Of a stretch of DNA of 8,944 bases, positions 1-7,611 are shown one piece after another. Numbering within the stretch: the stretch's first letter is position 1; every line of letters starts with the position of its first letter. The stretch covers positions 1 through 8,944 of the forward strand of contig CAMLHR010000030.1 of NCBI GenBank assembly GCA_946479915.1. Direction: 5' to 3'. The DNA is from an uncultured Lysobacter sp. (lineage in GTDB: Bacteria; Pseudomonadota; Gammaproteobacteria; Xanthomonadales; Xanthomonadaceae). Both the position numbers and the translations under genes were made by a program. The notes beneath the pieces are model-generated. The model was given only the letters and a program-made list of their open reading frames with translations, was not told where the DNA came from and ran no database searches.

Positions 1-466
1 CGGGCGTGGAAGTGCAGGCCGAGGAAGGCGAGAGCATCGGCGAGATCTTCCGCGAGGCGCGCGAGCAGCGCGCGGCGGACGATGCGCGCCGTGGCGGCGG
101 GCGTCGCGGCGCGGGCGGCGCCGGCGGTGGCCGCGGTCGCGGCGAGCGCAGCGGCGAGCCCCGCAGGGAGCGTCGGCCGCGGCGGACCGCCGACGAGGCG
201 AAGCCCGCGCCCGTCGACGAGGCGGCAAAGCCCGCCCGGCCCCCGGCACCGAGGGCGAGCGCCCGGCCCGCAAGCGCCGCCGGCGCCGGCGCGGCAAGCG
301 CATCGAAGGCGCCGAGGGTGGCGCCCCGCAGGCGAAGCCGCAGGCCAAGCCGCAGCGGGGCCCCGCCAAGCCGCAGCCGCACAAGGCAGAATCGCCGTCA
401 CTGCTCACCCGCATCGGCCGCGGCCTGAAGTCCCTGGTCACGCGCGGCCCGCGAAGCACCCACTGA
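1..466 (+). CDS. rhlB: ATP-dependent RNA helicase RhlB, C-terminal tail (partial, apparent frameshift)
   Basis: This is only the disordered C-terminal tail of a DEAD-box helicase; the helicase core lies upstream of the window. RhlB unwinds RNA, classically with the RNA degradosome. The 5' part reads in the frame beginning at base 3 or 6, with a segment [20 protein letters not shown] followed by Gly/Arg-rich sequence. The 3' part is in another frame (codons starting at 239, 242 and so on): it has a basic cluster [12 protein letters not shown] near 266-301 and ends in [18 protein letters not shown] with stop TGA at 464-466. Both halves match, from memory, the tail of Xanthomonas RhlB. The two frames join if one base is missing near the C-run at 240-244. 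Read without correction, the first frame ends at 428 with an unrelated tail. The last 10 bases before ftsE suggest co-transcription. Confident on identity, less so on whether the frameshift is biological. Confidence 0.75.
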   Translation, partial: GRGSAGRGRREHRRDLPRGARAARGGRCAPWRRASRRGRRRRWPRSRRAQRRAPQGASAAADRRRGEARARRRGGKARPAPGTEGERPARKRRRRRRGKRIEGAEGGAPQAKPQAKPQRGPAKPQPHKAESPSLLTRIGRGLKSLVTRGPRSTH

Positions 467-476
467 CCGGCGACAC

Positions 477-1159
<683 letters not shown>

Positions 1160-1163
<4 letters not shown>

Positions 1164-2063
1164 AGGCCTGGCTCGACCACCACGCGTACAGCCTGGTCTC
1201 CGCGCTCGGGCGCTTCGCGCGCCGGCCGTGGTCCACGCTGCTCACGATCGGCGTGATGGCGGTGGCGCTCGCGCTGCCGCTGGGCCTCTGGCTGGTGCTC
1301 GACAACGTCGGGCGCTTCGCGGGCAGCGCGCAGCAGTCGCGCCAGATCGCGCTGTTCCTCGATGTCGAGGTCGACGCCGGACGCGCGGCGGCGATGGCCG
1401 ACGAACTGCGCGCGCGCGACGACGTCGCCGCGGTCGAGTTGCGCACGCCCGACCAGGGCCTGGCCGAACTGCGCGAGCAGGGCGGGCTCGACACCGCAGT
1501 GGACGCGCTGGACGACAACCCGCTGCCGAGCGTGCTGCTGGTGACGCCCGCCGGCGACGGCGCGCTGCTCGCCGATTCGCTGCGCGCCGCCGAGGGCGTG
1601 GAGATCGTTCAGCACGATGCCGAATGGCGGCGCCGGCTCGACGGCTGGCTGCGCTTCGGCGGGCGCGTGGCCATGGTGCTCGCGTTGCTGCTTGGCCTGG
1701 GCGCGCTGCTCGTCGTCGGCAACACCGTGCGCCTGGACATCCAGTCGCGCCGCGAGGAGATCGGCGTGCTGCAACTGCTGGGCGCGAGCGACGGCTTCAT
1801 CCGGCGTCCCTTCCTGTACCTCGGTGCGTGGTACGGCCTGGGAGCGGGCGTGCTCGCCCTGGCCCTGCTGACCGCCACGCACCTCGCGCTGCGCGGGCCG
1901 CTCGCCGAACTGTCCGCGAGCTACGCCAGCGACTTCGCGCTCGAGGGCCTCGGCGCGGCGCAGGCCGGCTGGGTGCTGCTCGGCGCGATGGCGCTCGGCT
2001 GGCTCGGCGCCGGCATCGTGACCGGCCACTTCCTGCGGCTGACCCGCCCGGTGGACGCGTGAT
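1160..2063 (+). CDS. ftsX: Cell division protein FtsX (permease-like subunit)
   Basis: 300-residue integral membrane partner of FtsE. The layout is typical FtsX: a short basic cytoplasmic N-terminus, TM1 at about residues 27-47, a periplasmic domain about 48-165 that in known FtsX proteins contacts cell-wall hydrolase activators, then TM2 about 169-188, TM3 about 219-240 and TM4 about 268-289. Between TM2 and TM3 is the conserved cytoplasmic stretch RREEIGVLQLLGAS (198-210), the coupling region for the ATPase. It starts at GTG 1160 inside the ftsE stop (GTGA overlap), with a GAGGA ribosome-binding site at 1146-1150. The stop codon is TGA at 2060-2062, shared by one base with the following ATG. 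It is somewhat shorter than the E. coli protein (352 residues), mostly at the N-terminus. Translational coupling with ftsE fits a 1:1 complex. Confidence 0.95.
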
Positions 2064-2913
2064 GGACGCCAACGACCTGCGCCACGTCGCCGGCGACGCG
2101 CCCCGCGTCATGGTGGTGGACGGCTCGAAGCTCGTGCGCAAGCTGATCGGTGACGTGCTCGAGCGCGAGCTTCCTGGCGTGCGCGTGACGTCCTGCGCCG
2201 GCCTGGAGGAAGCGCGCAGCGCCCTCGAGCACGGGCCGTTCGACCTCGTCACCACGGCGCTCGACCTGCCCGACGGCGACGGCCTGCAGCTCGCGCGCGC
2301 GGTGCGCGAGGCCGCCGGCCAGGCCTACGTCCCGGTGATCGTCGTGTCGGGCAACGCGCAACAGTTGCTCGAGTCGCGCAAGTTCACCGAAGACGTCACC
2401 GACTACTTCGACAAGTCGCTCGGCCACGGGGCGCTCGCCGCGTTCATCCGCGGCTACGTGCAGCCCGAACCGATCCCGGGCGCGCGCGTCCTGTACGTCG
2501 AGGACAGTCGCGTCGTCGCGCTGGCCACCAAGCGCTGGCTCGAGCGCTGCGGCATGCAGGTGGAGCACACGATCAGCGTCGAGGACGCGCTCGCGTGGCT
2601 GGAAGCCAGGCGCGAGGCGGGCGACGGCCCGGGCATCGACCTCGTGCTCACCGACGTCTACCTCAAGGGCAAGCTCGAGGGCCGCGACCTGCTGCAGCGG
2701 CTGCGCGACGACTGGGGCTACGGCAAGCGCCAGCTCCCGGTGCTCGTGATGACCGGCGACGCCAACCCCGACAACCAGGCCGAACTCCTGCGCGAGGGCG
2801 CCAACGACCTCGTCCTCAAGCCCATCGAGGAACGCCTCCTCGTCACCAAGGCCCTCTTCCAGCTCCGCCTGTCCCGCCTCCCCGAACAGAAAGCATTTTC
2901 AGCCACGGATTGA
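2062..2913 (+). CDS. Tandem-receiver response regulator without output domain (pseudo-REC plus REC)
   Basis: 283 residues forming two CheY-like receiver domains and nothing else. REC1 (about 14-134) begins VMVVDGSKLVRK, so one of the usual two acidic residues is Gly (D20-G21). The phosphoacceptor position is alanine (A66, four residues before P70); S96 and K118 remain. REC1 is therefore predicted not to be phosphorylated. REC2 (about 141-272) is complete: E147-D148, phosphoacceptor D198, T231 and K253-P254. With no DNA-binding or enzymatic domain, it probably acts by protein contact or as a phosphate sink in a phosphorelay; no kinase is encoded in the window. The ATG overlaps the ftsX stop by one base, so it is co-translated with ftsEX, and a link to division is an inference from that alone. 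The last few codons, including TGA, lie in a dispersed repeat. Confidence 0.88.
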   Translation: MDANDLRHVAGDAPRVMVVDGSKLVRKLIGDVLERELPGVRVTSCAGLEEARSALEHGPFDLVTTALDLPDGDGLQLARAVREAAGQAYVPVIVVSGNAQQLLESRKFTEDVTDYFDKSLGHGALAAFIRGYVQPEPIPGARVLYVEDSRVVALATKRWLERCGMQVEHTISVEDALAWLEARREAGDGPGIDLVLTDVYLKGKLEGRDLLQRLRDDWGYGKRQLPVLVMTGDANPDNQAELLREGANDLVLKPIEERLLVTKALFQLRLSRLPEQKAFSATD

Positions 2914-2984
2914 CACGGATGAACACGGATAAAGCTTTTCATGTTTGTTTGCTCTATCCGTGTTCATCCGTGTTCATCCGTGGC
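2902..2984. repeat. Dispersed inverted repeat with 29-bp arms
   Basis: The left arm (2902-2930) and right arm (2956-2984) are reverse complements at 27 of 29 positions, with a 25-base AT-rich centre that contains AAGCTT. Each arm is built of 10-base units of the type ACACGGATGA, read inverted as TTCATCCGTG. From memory, this CACGGATGAACACGGAT family is scattered in many xanthomonad and other high-GC genomes, where it yields spurious peptides such as RVHPCSSVA. Its AT-rich composition breaks sharply from the surrounding coding sequence. In RNA it would form a long hairpin between the regulator and ung, so it may attenuate read-through or stabilise the upstream transcript. It supplies the final codons and stop of the regulator. 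Confidence 0.85.
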
Positions 2985-3000
2985 ACAAACCGCTCGTCCC

Positions 3001-3729
3001 GTGTCTGAGGATCGGGTGCAGCTGGAGGCGTCGTGGAAGGCGCGGGTGGGGGACTACCTGCTGCGGGACGACATGCAGCGGCTGGCGGCGTTCCTGCGCG
3101 AGCGCAAGGCGGCGGGCGCTCGAATCTTTCCGCCCGGGCCGCGGATCTTCGGCGCGCTGGAGGCCACGCCCTTCGACGCCACCCGCGTCGTGATCCTCGG
3201 CCAGGATCCGTACCACGGCGCCGGGCAGGCGCATGGCCTGTGCTTCTCCGTCCAGCCGGGCGTGCCGGTGCCGCCGTCGCTGGACAACATCTACAAGGAA
3301 CTCCAGCGCGACCTCGGGATCCCGCGGCCGGACCACGGCTGCCTGCTGCCCTGGGCGCGCCAGGGCGTCCTGCTGCTCAACGCGGTGCTGACGGTGGAGG
3401 AGGGCCGCGCCGGCGCCCATGCCGGCAAGGGCTGGGAGGGCTTCACCGACCACATCGTCGAGACCCTCGACCGCGAGCGCGAGGGCCTGGTGTTCCTGCT
3501 GTGGGGCAGCCACGCCCAGAAGAAGGGCGCGCGGATCGACCGCCGGCGGCACCGGGTCCTGACCGCCCCGCACCCCTCGCCGCTGTCGGCGCACCGGGGA
3601 TTCCTCGGCTGCGGGCACTTCTCGGCCACCAACGCCTGGCTCGAACGGCGGGGCGGGCGGCCCATCGACTGGGCCCTGCCAGCCCGAACGGCCCTTGAAC
3701 CTGGTGACGCCGCCCCGACGTCTGGCTAA
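3001..3729 (+). CDS. ung: Uracil-DNA glycosylase (family 1)
   Basis: 242 residues from GTG 3001. The enzyme removes uracil from DNA, starting base-excision repair of deaminated cytosine and misincorporated dUMP. Hallmarks of family 1 UNG are intact: the water-activating loop GQDPYHG (residues 67-73, catalytic D69), the uracil-binding stretch [11 protein letters not shown] (122-132), and the leucine-intercalation loop [10 protein letters not shown] (191-200, catalytic H191). The frame is open back to ATG 2941, but those 20 extra residues are encoded by the dispersed repeat and are not family sequence. From memory, Xanthomonas UNG begins close to the [12 protein letters not shown] region, which fits GTG 3001 (GTG 3016 is also possible). 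No clear Shine-Dalgarno precedes either start. Placed just after the regulator, it may be read from the upstream operon through the hairpin or from a promoter I cannot see. Confidence 0.95.
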   Translation: MSEDRVQLEASWKARVGDYLLRDDMQRLAAFLRERKAAGARIFPPGPRIFGALEATPFDATRVVILGQDPYHGAGQAHGLCFSVQPGVPVPPSLDNIYKELQRDLGIPRPDHGCLLPWARQGVLLLNAVLTVEEGRAGAHAGKGWEGFTDHIVETLDREREGLVFLLWGSHAQKKGARIDRRRHRVLTAPHPSPLSAHRGFLGCGHFSATNAWLERRGGRPIDWALPARTALEPGDAAPTSG

Positions 3730-3789
3730 CGCCTCGCGTGCGCCAATGGCCGCCCGCGAACCTCCCAGCGTTCCATGAACAGGACGCCG

Positions 3790-3807
3790 AGGCCCGGAAC
3801 GGGCTTT
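3790..3807 (+). terminator. Possible weak intrinsic terminator after ung
   Basis: GCCCG (3792-3796) and CGGGC (3800-3804) pair around a GAA triloop; the stem can be extended by a G-U and an A-U pair. Three T residues follow (3805-3807). The stem is short and the T-run brief and overlaps the rpoH operator, so termination is only plausible. Confidence 0.3.
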
Positions 3808-3832
3808 AGCACTCACCAACACGGACTGCTAA
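3806..3832 (+). promoter_or_regulatory. CIRCE element (HrcA operator) upstream of rpoH
   Basis: TTAGCACTC (3806-3814), nine spacer bases, then GACTGCTAA (3824-3832). The established CIRCE consensus is TTAGCACTC-N9-GAGTGCTAA, so the left arm is exact, the spacer is exactly nine, and the right arm differs at one base. CIRCE is bound by the heat-labile repressor HrcA, best known at groESL and dnaK operons. Here it covers the predicted rpoH promoter and ends 10 bases before the start codon, which predicts HrcA repression of sigma-32 synthesis at normal temperature. hrcA is not in this window. Confidence 0.85.
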
Positions 3833-3835
3833 AAT
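3806..3835 (+). promoter_or_regulatory. Predicted sigma-70 type promoter of rpoH
   Basis: TGCTAAAAT gives an extended -10 (TG-N-TAAAAT, hexamer 3830-3835). TTAGCA (3806-3811) lies 18 bases upstream as a 4-of-6 match to the -35 consensus. Transcription would start near 3841-3843, almost on the ATG at 3843, so the mRNA would be leaderless or nearly so. Both hexamers are inside or touching the CIRCE arms, the normal arrangement for steric repression. Confidence 0.55.
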
Positions 3836-3842
3836 CACCGCC

Positions 3843-4736
<894 letters not shown>

Positions 4737-4743
4737 CCGGTTG

Positions 4744-4771
4744 CCCGTGAGGGAGCCGCTTCAGCGGCGAG
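4744..4771. repeat. Short REP-like hairpin between convergent genes
   Basis: GCCGC (4755-4759) and GCGGC (4764-4768) form a five-base-pair stem with loop TTCA, flanked by GGGA on the left and GAGG on the right. The GGGAGCCGCTTCAGCGGCGA layout resembles intergenic REP-type palindromes I recall from Xanthomonas and Stenotrophomonas. It sits in the 24-base gap between the rpoH stop and the flavoprotein stop, and its right arm is inside the last codons of the flavoprotein gene. It could help end both transcripts, but there is no T-run on either side. A single copy cannot establish it as a dispersed repeat. Confidence 0.35.
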
Positions 4772-6017
4772 GCTCGTCGTCGCCCAGCACGATCCGCGCG
4801 TTCCGCTGGTAGGTCCAGTACGCGACCGCCCAGTCCAGCAGGACGACCAGCCGGTTGCGGAACCCGATCAGGAAGAAGATGTGCGCGGCCAGCCAGAAGG
4901 CCCAGGCCGCGAACCCCGAGAAACGCAGGCCGTGCAGGTCCACGACCGCGGCGCGCCGCCCGATGGTGGCGAGGTTGCCGTAGTCGCGGTACCGGAACGG
5001 CGGCGGCGCGCGCTTGCCGGCCAGCCGGGCGCGAATGGTCGCGGCGACGTGGTCGCCCATCTGCTTGGCCGCGGGCGCGACACCCGGCACCGGCCTGCCG
5101 CCGGTCTCGATCGACGCGAGGTCCCCCGCGACGAAGATCTCCGCGTGGCCCGGGACGCACAGGTCCGGTCCGACCCGCACGCGCCCCGCGCGATCCAGCG
5201 GCACGTCCAGCGTGCGTCCCAGCGGCGAGGCCGCGACGCCCGCTGCCCAGAGCACCGTGCGCGCGCCGATGCGTTCTTCCCCGAACTCGACGCCGCCGGC
5301 ATCGATCCGGGTGACGGACGCGGCGGTGCGGACCTCCACGCCGAGCCGCTCGAGCTGTGCGGTCGCCTTGGCCGAGAGCGATCCGGGGAAGGTCGCCAGG
5401 ACGCGCGCGCCGGCTTCGAGCAGCAGGACGCGGGTGCGGCGCGGGTCGATGTTCCGGAACTCGCGGCTCAACGTGTGCCGGGCGATCTCGGCAAGCGTGC
5501 CGGCGAGCTCGACGCCGGTCGGTCCGCCACCGACGACCGCGAACGTCAGCCAGGCGTCGCGCGCCACGGGGTCCGCTTCGCTTTCCGCCCGCTCGAACGC
5601 GACGAGGATGCGGCGACGGATCGCCAGGGCGTCGTCCAGCGTCTTGAGCCCGGGCGCATGCGCGGTCCAGTCGTCGTGCCCGAAGTACGCGTGCGTCGCG
5701 CCCGACGCCAGCACCAACGTGTCGTAGGCGATCGACGTTCCGTCCGCGAGCCGGACCTCGCGCCGGGCCTTGTCCACCGCGATCGCCTCGCCCATCAGCA
5801 CCGTGACGTTGCGCTGCCGCCGCAGGATGTGGCGCAGCGGCGCCGCAATGTCGGGCGCGGACAGCCCGGCGGTCGCGACCTGGTACAGCAGTGGCTGGAA
5901 CAGGTGGTGGTTGCCGCGGTCGAGCAGCGTGACCCGCACCGGCGACCGGGCCAGCGCCCGCGCCGCCCAGAGCCCGGCGAAGCCGCCACCGACGATCAGC
6001 ACATGCGGTTGGGTCAT
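4761..6017 (-). CDS. Type II NADH dehydrogenase-like NAD(P)/FAD-dependent oxidoreductase
   Basis: 418-residue flavoprotein. Members of this family (NDH-2 type) move electrons from NAD(P)H to quinone without pumping protons. The N-terminal FAD Rossmann motif is VGGGFAGLWAARAL (9-22). The quinone-side segment FQPLLYQVATAGLS (40-53) is well conserved. The second dinucleotide fold VVGGGPTGVELAGTL (161-175) binds NADH. FVAGDLA (295-301) closes the FAD site. The C-terminus has a hydrophobic stretch (about 366-402, AAWAFWLAAHIFFLIGF then LVVLLDWAVAYW) typical of the membrane anchor. ATG is at 6017-6015 with GAGGA seven bases upstream, and the start overlaps the stop of the SDR gene by four bases, so the two are translationally coupled. 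The exact acceptor is unproven; a role in redox balance under the adjacent regulator is inferred. Confidence 0.92.
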   Translation of the reverse strand: MTQPHVLIVGGGFAGLWAARALARSPVRVTLLDRGNHHLFQPLLYQVATAGLSAPDIAAPLRHILRRQRNVTVLMGEAIAVDKARREVRLADGTSIAYDTLVLASGATHAYFGHDDWTAHAPGLKTLDDALAIRRRILVAFERAESEADPVARDAWLTFAVVGGGPTGVELAGTLAEIARHTLSREFRNIDPRRTRVLLLEAGARVLATFPGSLSAKATAQLERLGVEVRTAASVTRIDAGGVEFGEERIGARTVLWAAGVAASPLGRTLDVPLDRAGRVRVGPDLCVPGHAEIFVAGDLASIETGGRPVPGVAPAAKQMGDHVAATIRARLAGKRAPPPFRYRDYGNLATIGRRAAVVDLHGLRFSGFAAWAFWLAAHIFFLIGFRNRLVVLLDWAVAYWTYQRNARIVLGDDEPRR

Positions 6018-6958
6018 GCCGGTGTCCTCGCGCGTCGCGGTTCGGGCGCCAGTGCCGGCGGCGCGACCGTGGCGCCCACGGTGCGCGGTGTGCGTCCGAG
6101 CAGCGCCGGCAGGCGATTGTCGCGCGGCGCGTTGTCCCGCTGCAGCAATTCCCAGTGGCCGTACGAGAACGGCGTCCAGTGCAGCAGGTCGCACAGGTGC
6201 GCGGTCGCGCGGGCGAGCCAGTCGGGCAGGCGCACCACGCGGGCCGGTCGCGGGGTGTGCAGTGCACGCATCGCGCCCAGGTGTTCGGCGAGCGTGCGCG
6301 AATGCGTGCCGCCGAGGTCGTGCTCCCGTTCGCCCGCGCCGTCCACGGCCAGCGTGGCGATGGCTTCCCCCAGGTCCCGCGCGTCGAGGACCGCGATCCG
6401 TCCTGTCGCCCCACGCGGCAGCGGATGGACCGGCCACCGCGCGACGCGCCGGATCCAGCGGGCGCCCCCGGTGCCGCCTTCGCCGTCCAGCAGCGAGGGC
6501 CGGACGATGTGCCAGTCCGCACCGCTCGCCCGCAAGGCCAGTTCGCCGTCGTGCTTGGAATGCAGGAACCGGCTGCGCAGCGCCTCGTCGAAACCGAGCG
6601 CGGAGACATGCACCAGGCGTATCCCCCGGACACGGCAGGCGGCCGCGAGCGCGGCGGGGGCGCGATGGTGCACCCGGTCGTAGGTCTCGCGCCCGCGTTC
6701 GCGGAGGATCCCGACGCAGTTCACGACGGCGTCGACCGCGTCCAGTTCCGCGTGCCAGTCGTCCGCCGCCAGCATCCGTTCCATCCGGATCCCGCGGTAG
6801 GCGAACCCCGCGCCGGCCGCGCGCTGGCGGCGCCCGGGATGGCGGCTGCCGATCGACACCCGGCATCCCCGCTGCGCCAGTGCTTCGACGACGTGGCGCC
6901 CGATGAACCCTGCGCCGCCCAGGACCAGCACCCTGCCAGCCTTCCCGTGGCCGTCCAT
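6014..6958 (-). CDS. NDUFA9-like atypical short-chain dehydrogenase/reductase (NAD(P)-binding)
   Basis: 314-residue atypical SDR. The nucleotide-binding motif is LGGAGFIGRHVVEAL (13-27). NCVG (80-83) corresponds to the conserved strand-4 region, and VSALG (118-122) to strand 5. The usual Tyr-x-x-x-Lys pair is F131-L-H-S-K135, so the catalytic tyrosine is replaced while the lysine is kept. Relatives of this type include complex I subunit NDUFA9 and other proteins that hold a nucleotide without evident catalysis. IVRPSLLDGEGG (151-162) is a conserved substrate-side segment. The ATG at 6958-6956 has a strong GGAGG six bases upstream. It is the first gene of a two-gene operon with the NDH-2-like flavoprotein and is divergent from the GbsR-type regulator. 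Its own reaction, if any, cannot be told from sequence. Confidence 0.85.
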   Translation of the reverse strand: MDGHGKAGRVLVLGGAGFIGRHVVEALAQRGCRVSIGSRHPGRRQRAAGAGFAYRGIRMERMLAADDWHAELDAVDAVVNCVGILRERGRETYDRVHHRAPAALAAACRVRGIRLVHVSALGFDEALRSRFLHSKHDGELALRASGADWHIVRPSLLDGEGGTGGARWIRRVARWPVHPLPRGATGRIAVLDARDLGEAIATLAVDGAGEREHDLGGTHSRTLAEHLGAMRALHTPRPARVVRLPDWLARATAHLCDLLHWTPFSYGHWELLQRDNAPRDNRLPALLGRTPRTVGATVAPPALAPEPRRARTPA

Positions 6959-6978
6959 CGCAGTCCTCCACGCCTGTA

Positions 6979-6998
6979 ATTTCTGTCTTGACAGAAAT
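6979..6998. promoter_or_regulatory. Perfect 20-bp palindromic operator in the divergent promoter region
   Basis: ATTTCTGTC (6979-6987), TT, GACAGAAAT (6990-6998): nine-base arms that are exact reverse complements. The 20-base size with a two-base centre is typical of winged-helix dimers of the MarR type. It overlaps the predicted -35 of the regulator gene and the predicted -10 and start site of the SDR operon, so one bound dimer could shut both. Looser CCTGTC half-sites recur at 7014-7019 and 7029-7034. Confidence 0.75.
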
Positions 6999-7016
6999 AT
7001 ATGGCAGATTTAGCCT
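6988..7016 (+). promoter_or_regulatory. Predicted promoter of the GbsR-type regulator gene
   Basis: TTGACA (6988-6993) is a perfect -35. TAGCCT (7011-7016), after 17 bases, keeps the three most conserved -10 positions (T, A and final T). Transcription would begin near 7023, upstream of the GGAG at 7035 and ATG at 7046. The -35 is inside the palindrome, which fits autorepression. Confidence 0.5.
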
Positions 7017-7024
7017 GTCCGCAA
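6996..7024 (-). promoter_or_regulatory. Predicted promoter of the SDR/NDH-2 operon
   Basis: On the minus strand TATATT (7001-6996) is a 5-of-6 match to the -10, and TTGCGG (7024-7019) lies 17 bases upstream as a weak -35. Start would be near 6989, in the middle of the palindrome, ahead of GGAGG and the ATG at 6958. Confidence 0.45.
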
Positions 7025-7045
7025 TCCCCCTGTCGGAGAGCCGCC

Positions 7046-7585
7046 ATGGCCGGGCCCGATCCGCTGTCGCCGCTGAGTCGCCGTTTCGTCCTGCACTGGG
7101 GCGAGATGGGCGCGCGCTGGGGCGTGAACCGCACCGTGGCGCAGATCCATGCGCTGCTGTTCCTCGCCGGGCGGCCGATGCCAGCGGACGAGATCGCCGA
7201 GACGCTCATGGTGGCCCGGTCCAACGTCAGCAACAGCCTGCGCGAACTCGGCAACCTCAACCTGGTCAAGGTCGTGCACCTGCTCGGCGACCGCCGCGAC
7301 CACTTCGAGACGCTGCAGGATGTCTGGGAACTGTTCCGGACCGTGGTGCGCGAGCGCAAGGCCCGCGAGTTCGACCCGACGGTGGAGATGCTGCGCGAGC
7401 TCTCCGTCGATCCGCAGCTCTCCGAAGAACCGCCCGACGTGCGCGCCCGCATCCGCGAGACCCTGGCGTTGATGAACGCGTTGTCGGCCTGGGGCGAGGA
7501 GATGCTGCGCCTGGAACCCGCGACCCTGATGAAGGTGATGAAGCTCGGCGGCAGGATCCAGAAGCTGCTGCGCGACCGGGGCTGA
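7046..7585 (+). CDS. GbsR/MarR-family transcriptional regulator
   Basis: 179-residue winged-helix protein of the GbsR-like branch of MarR regulators. A helical N-terminus (SRRFVLHWGEMGARWGVNRTVAQIHALLFL, 11-40) is followed by the helix-turn-helix (ADEIAETLMVARSNVSNSLREL, 47-68) and a wing around 80-90 (LGDRRDHFETL). A long C-terminal helical part (about 91-179) is probably for dimerisation. The start is ATG 7046, with GGAGAG at 7035-7040 at good spacing. The frame is open to ATG 7001, but that codon lies in the promoter spacer and has no ribosome-binding site. There is no cysteine in the protein, so thiol-based redox sensing is excluded. Its place opposite the SDR/NDH-2 operon, with a palindrome between, suggests it represses both. 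The ligand is unknown. Confidence 0.88.
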   Translation: MAGPDPLSPLSRRFVLHWGEMGARWGVNRTVAQIHALLFLAGRPMPADEIAETLMVARSNVSNSLRELGNLNLVKVVHLLGDRRDHFETLQDVWELFRTVVRERKAREFDPTVEMLRELSVDPQLSEEPPDVRARIRETLALMNALSAWGEEMLRLEPATLMKVMKLGGRIQKLLRDRG

Positions 7586-7611
7586 TCCGCTGCCGGGCGG
7601 CGCCGGTCCGG

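Noticed and set aside
1228..2061. Upstream extension of the double-receiver gene through ftsX in another frame
   Set aside because: The extended part is Arg-rich shadow sequence; receiver homology begins only after ATG 2062, which overlaps the ftsX stop in normal operon fashion.
2941..3000. ATG 2941 as start of ung
   Set aside because: The added 20 residues (including [10 protein letters not shown]) are translated from the dispersed repeat; family alignment from memory favours GTG 3001.
4881..6683. 600-codon open frame on the plus strand opposite the flavoprotein and SDR genes
   Set aside because: It is the complement of two genes with clear motifs, ribosome-binding sites and a four-base overlap; its translation is Arg-rich and unlike any family I know.
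7001..7045. ATG 7001 as start of the GbsR-type regulator
   Set aside because: It lies between the predicted -35 and -10 and has no ribosome-binding site, while ATG 7046 has GGAGAG at correct spacing.
7586..7611. Intrinsic terminator between the convergent regulator and exported-protein genes
   Set aside because: GC-rich with partly self-complementary GCCGGGCGGCGCCGG but no clean stem-loop and no T-run.
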